From assembly GCA_016081115.2 (NCBI GenBank), contig JABTTQ020002837.1, positions 558,001 to 622,000 of the forward strand: a DNA stretch of 64,000 nt, written 5' to 3'. The stretch is from Rehmannia glutinosa (Eukaryota > Streptophyta > Magnoliopsida > Lamiales > Orobanchaceae). Under the pieces are notes generated by a model. It was not told where the DNA came from, made no database searches, and worked only from the letters and a program-made list of their open reading frames with translations. Positions 60,250 to 64,000 of the stretch are shown here, piece by piece. The position numbers and the translations under genes are program-made. How positions within the stretch are numbered: position 1 is the stretch's first letter; the number at the start of each line of letters is the position of its first letter.

Positions 60250-60465
60250 CGATTTTTTTTTTGGCACCAGAGGTATCCCCACACACCTAGGTATACAATT
60301 GCCCACACTGTACCGGGCCTATGGGGAGCTCGCAACACTAGTAATAGGACTAATCCTCTGCAGAAGTGGACAGCCCCAGACCCACACTCCAACGATAGTC
60401 AGGGGCCGATCCCAGGACCTTGAACTCCCCAAGAGGAGCGCACGCCACTCGAACAAACCCCCAAC
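60250..60465 (-). mobile_element. SINE with poly(A) tail
   Basis: On the minus strand a tRNA-like head (TTCGAGTGGCGTGC, then GGGAGTTCAAGG) opens the element and an A run (T run at about 60250-60260 on plus) closes it. ACGATT occurs on both sides (before the T run and at 60466-60471), a short target duplication. Confidence 0.6.
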
Positions 60466-60479
60466 ACGATTAAATGACC

Positions 60480-61490
60480 AATTTTAAAGTTGTCACAGGA
60501 CCATCCACAAGTAGTGGTGCACAAAACGCTATTACTACATTGTAGAGTTTGAATTGCAGAATGTAAAAGCTGCATTTTTAATTAGTTGGCCAACCCTAAA
60601 AAATGCTATAAGACAAAGGCTACTCTAAATAAGGATAGTCTTTTTCCTTTGTGATGTATGCATAAATATACACAGACACACGTGTGTGTGTGTGTGTTTG
60701 TTTATAGAATAGTAAAGCCTGGTCATTCCTAAAATTAGCAAAATGGTTAAACTTTCAAATGCTCGTTAATTATTAGTTTATATTTCACATATAGGTCCAG
60801 GGACATTTACAAATAGAAAACCATATTTCTTTTCAAAGTTAAACCAAAAGGAAAAATTGTCAAATTCATCCAGTAATGTGGTCTCTTTAGATTTTTGGTC
60901 CGCTAAATTGTTAAATATTGAATTTAGTTTAATGACTTTAAAACTTGGGACATTTGGTCCAAATTTTGACGAAAATTACTTATTTTGAACCGAATATCGA
61001 TGACATGCATGGACAACAATTTGGGTAATTATGTTTTGGAGGGAAATTGCCAAGATGGATAAGTGAGCATTGAAAGGGATCTAGCCAAATTATTGTGGAC
61101 CATGCCATTGAAATTCAACTTTTAGGATCTGCTTACATGCTCTTTTCATTTTAATTTTTTAATTTTTTTCTCAAAATTTAATATATAGTCATAACGAACG
61201 CTGGGCGAAATTCCCAATTTGTTGTTTGTGTGATCGACATTTCAATCCAAATCAGCACATTTCGGCGAAATTAAAATCTCTCAGCGAAAATGGGACTAAA
61301 TTTCCCAAATTTTAAAGCTAATGAACTAAGACCATTATTTTGACAACTTAGCATATCAAAAGTCTAAAGAGGCCAAGTTACCAAACCAATTTTATAATTT
61401 TCCATGAACTGAAACAACGCATACGAACGATAATCATCTTTAGATAAAACTCTAAGGTTTGTATAAGGATTTGAAACTAAGGGTTTTATT
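60480..61490. other. Intergenic DNA
   Basis: AT-rich, with a (GT)n tract near 60680-60698. No gene recognised. Confidence 0.6.
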
Positions 61491-62230
61491 ATTAAGTTGT
61501 ATTTGGATGGAATAATTATAATTTAAGTAGAGGATCTAGGGAATTTAAGTAGAGGATCTAGGGAAAGAATTTCAAATAATTCCATTTAAGATGAAAAACT
61601 TATAAGACTTAATGATTTCAAATCCATTGTATTTTGAGGTTATTCAAATATCCTCAATGAATTTGTTATTAAAAATCTGAAATTCTTAGCTTCAAATCCA
61701 TCAATCCAAATGAAGCTTAAGGTTGTATTTGGATGGAAGAATTTGAATTTGATGGGAAGATTTGAGGAAAAGATTTCAAATAACTCATATAAATTGAATT
61801 TGAATTCCAACATATTGATTCAAAAAACACCTCAAACTTTGGCCTTAAGGATTTGAAATCTTTTGTATTTTGAGATTAGCCAAAAAACTTTAAGTTGTAT
61901 TTGGATAGAACAACTTGGATTTGATGAGAAGATTTGGAGAAAGGATTTCAAATAGCTGCATCTATGATGGTTCTGAAAACCACCACAATGACTAAAATAG
62001 TTCAAAATAAGAGTTTATTTATTAAACCACCACAATGACTAAAATAGTTCAAAATAAGAGTTTATTTGAAACCTATTGCATCCAAAAAAATTCAATAGAT
62101 TTGTTATTATTAATTTGAAATTTTTAGTATCAAAATCCATCAATCCAAACAAAACCTCAATAGATTTATTGTTATGAATTTGAAATCTACAACTTCCAAT
62201 CCTTCAACCCAAATTAATGCACCTATAAAA
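61491..62230. repeat. Cluster of decayed Tourist-like repeats and local duplications
   Basis: TTGTATTTGGATGGAA-type starts occur at about 61497, 61724 and 61896, with CCAAAT partners, and bodies of GATTTGAAATC-type words as in the Tourist-like MITE at 40605. Two tandem duplications are present: 22 bp at about 61520-61563 and 47 bp at 61981-62074. Confidence 0.55.
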
Positions 62231-62414
62231 ACAAAATAGTTAATGGGCTCAATGTAAAATGTCAATAACACCAATATTGTCTTCAATTCAAATATTACAA
62301 AGTAGTCATGATTAATTAGTCTACAACTACATTAGTACATGACATATATGTCAACAATTAATAAAACCCTCACACCACATTCATTTGCTAATTTTTGTTT
62401 GGCATTTGCTCATT

Positions 62415-64000
62415 TTAGCAGAATGTCTGGTGAATTTGTTGAGCCAATTCTTCTGCACTAAGCTGGCATTCAATCCCAATCTACCAAACAAGCCACAACA
62501 AACACATTTCATTAATTAATTACCAAACAAAATCTCAGATCTGTAATAAATCCGACAAAAATGTGGTAGTTGGAGGAATAATAAATTTTACACATGCAAA
62601 ATAAGACAAAAAACTGTCCTAGTTTTCAGTGACATGGGTTGATTTCAAGTATTAAAAGTGCCAAACGGTAAATGTACGAAGTGACAGTATGTGTGACTGT
62701 GTGTATTTATGTAATAATATAATGTCAGTTGTAATGATTATAATAAAAACCAGTGAATGATCAGTTCTATAATGGCTTCCACAAAATTTCTTTTTTCATA
62801 ATTTGAAATTTTATTTCTAAGTTACTAATATATGACATCTATTTATGTGTTTGCTAAAACAACGGTTCTAAAAATCTCCGCCTAACCTGATTAGTCTCTG
62901 CCCGCTAGACGCTAGACCCTCATTGTCCGCTTGCATTATTGTTCCGATTACGCCCCACCTAACCCCACTAATGCTACACCTAAGCGTTAGGCCCCAGTCT
63001 GTCACCCGACTAGCGCCTAGCGCTTTTAAAAACACTGGCTAAACTTATATTTTCGATTTTATTAATCACGGCTTTCATTGCAAAAAATACTAAAAAAAAG
63101 TACATATTATTTGAGTTTTGATCTAACAGATATGGTTTTCCTTGATATTTATATAACGGAAAAAAGACACAAACTATTATTTTCACATCTCTAATTTCAT
63201 GATGCATCTTCTATTTAAAAATGGGGGAATTTGAGACACTTCAATTATGTATTTTATGCAATGCATGCTCCTAAATTAAAGATTATACACCTTATAAAAC
63301 TCTATTAATCATACAATCCAAACATAAAACTTCCTAATAAAACTCGATTCAATTAATAATCAAACCAAACTTAAACACAATTTTTGAAGCTTGATAATAA
63401 TTGATCAGAAAAGCTTAAAAAACACTATATTCGGCTATTGATTCAATTCATTTACAGTCCTATATACAAGTATATAACCATGACTTCACTTAATATTATA
63501 CCAAATCAATGTTATTTCATGAGCCATCATCAGATAACAACAACAACAATAATGAACACAAAAATGCATATAATTGTAAGACATGAAATTAAATTGCATG
63601 CATATCAATATATCATCATTTTTTTATTGTTATATATATTTATTTATTTTACCTTAATAGTGAATGAATTGAGCATTCTTTCATCAACCGTATTGATGCT
63701 GACGTGGAGGATTTCGAGGGCAAGTTCTTCCAGGGCGGATATAATCTTAACCGCCTGGCCCGGGATACGATGCGACACCGTCTTGAGCACCAAATTTGGG
63801 CCCGAAAACTTCACCTCCACTTCAGCCACAGCCGATTTCGAGCTGGCCACGAGCTCATTAACGGCGTCGTTTATGGAGGACGTCGACGAATTACACGGAG
63901 ACGGGTCCACCGGGCTAGGAAGAGACGGAGAATTGAGATAGCCCGATTGTTGCGGGCTGTGCATCCAGGGCTTGTACGGCCTGCTTGGTTGGGGTGTCCT
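62415..64000 (-). CDS. SPCH: bHLH transcription factor SPEECHLESS type, 3' part
   Basis: Two exons are in the window: 64000-63653 (open at the window edge) and 62480-62415, joined by a 1172-bp intron. They give 137 C-terminal residues ending QLSAEELAQQIHQTFC. The piece contains RTPQPSRPYKPW and four Ser-Pro sites, then the C-terminal ACT-like dimerisation domain (AVAEVEVKFSGPNLVLKTVS, HRIPGQAVKIISALEELALE). The words EVKFSGPN, LKTVSHRIPGQ, MLNSFTIK and IGIECQLSAEELAQQI match SPEECHLESS better than MUTE or FAMA. SPCH starts the stomatal lineage and is controlled by MAP-kinase phosphorylation of Ser/Thr-Pro sites. The bHLH domain and promoter lie beyond 64000. Confidence 0.92.
62861..63037. mobile_element. 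hAT-like MITE in the SPCH intron
   Basis: 177 bp with ends AACGGTTCTAAAAATC and, inverted, CAGTGTTTTTAAAAGCGC. Flanks GCTAAAAC (62853-62860) and GCTAAACT (63038-63045) agree at 7 of 8. The interior has repeated GCGCCTAG / CTAGACGC words. Confidence 0.6.

Noticed and set aside
63438..63941. A 167-codon plus-strand frame
   Set aside because: It is the antisense of the SPCH exon and intron; the minus strand matches a known family residue by residue.
1..64000. CRISPR arrays, bacterial operons, or plastid/mitochondrial DNA insertions
   Set aside because: Repeats are fold-back transposons with target duplications, genes have spliceosomal introns, and no organelle gene sequence was recognised.

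Overview
The window is nuclear DNA of a flowering plant, almost certainly a eudicot. Six intact or nearly intact genes have plant-specific architecture: GT-AG introns, plastid and mitochondrial targeting regions, and long AT-rich intergenic DNA full of MITEs, SINEs and LTR elements. An asterid (Lamiales-like) source is my guess from the dominant MITE family; it is not proven by the sequence. I saw no CRISPR arrays, rRNA genes or bacterial operons.

Layout. 1-3500: repeats and an LTR fragment. 3500-8640: an intronless-CDS DnaJ/DUF3444 gene (+) with one intron in each UTR. 8640-26600: a transposon-rich tract. Its centre is an LTR retrotransposon (14252-22170) with a Copia-like Gag, 5-bp target duplication, primer-binding site and polypurine tract, sitting inside a hAT-type MITE whose own 8-bp duplication is still visible. 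The same tract holds a solo LTR inserted into a SINE. 26726-28940: ABA receptor of the PYL8/PYL9 type (+, 3 exons). 30088-38524: FTSH11 protease (-, 17 exons). 39275-41480: a retroposed element and a Tourist-like MITE. 42071-48040: PTBP3-type RNA-binding protein (-, 10 coding exons). 49047-51299: PLS-class PPR protein (+, one exon). 51916-55282: plastid sigma factor SIG5 (-, 5 coding exons). 56000-62400: repeats. 62415-64000: the last two exons of a SPEECHLESS-type bHLH gene (-), cut by the window end. For all multi-exon genes the exon boundaries were worked out by hand, and the reading phase closes at every junction.

The most pervasive structure is a family of fold-back elements, about 190-290 bp each when uninterrupted, with ends GGGATAATTAC...GTAATTATCCC. 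There are about 20 copies, including copies in introns of PYL, FTSH11 and SIG5, in the 3'-UTR intron of the DnaJ gene, and about 0.3 kb upstream of FTSH11. Several have exact 9-bp target duplications, which points to Mutator-type MITEs. hAT-type, Tourist-type and one further palindromic family are also present, often nested.

The genes do not form a pathway. Several act in organelles (FTSH11 and SIG5 in plastids, the PPR protein probably in mitochondria or plastids), and three concern stress or development (PYL, SIG5, SPCH). Their order is best used as a synteny marker. The least explained object is the LTR element: it has Gag and a second decayed ORF, and no pol region that I could find.
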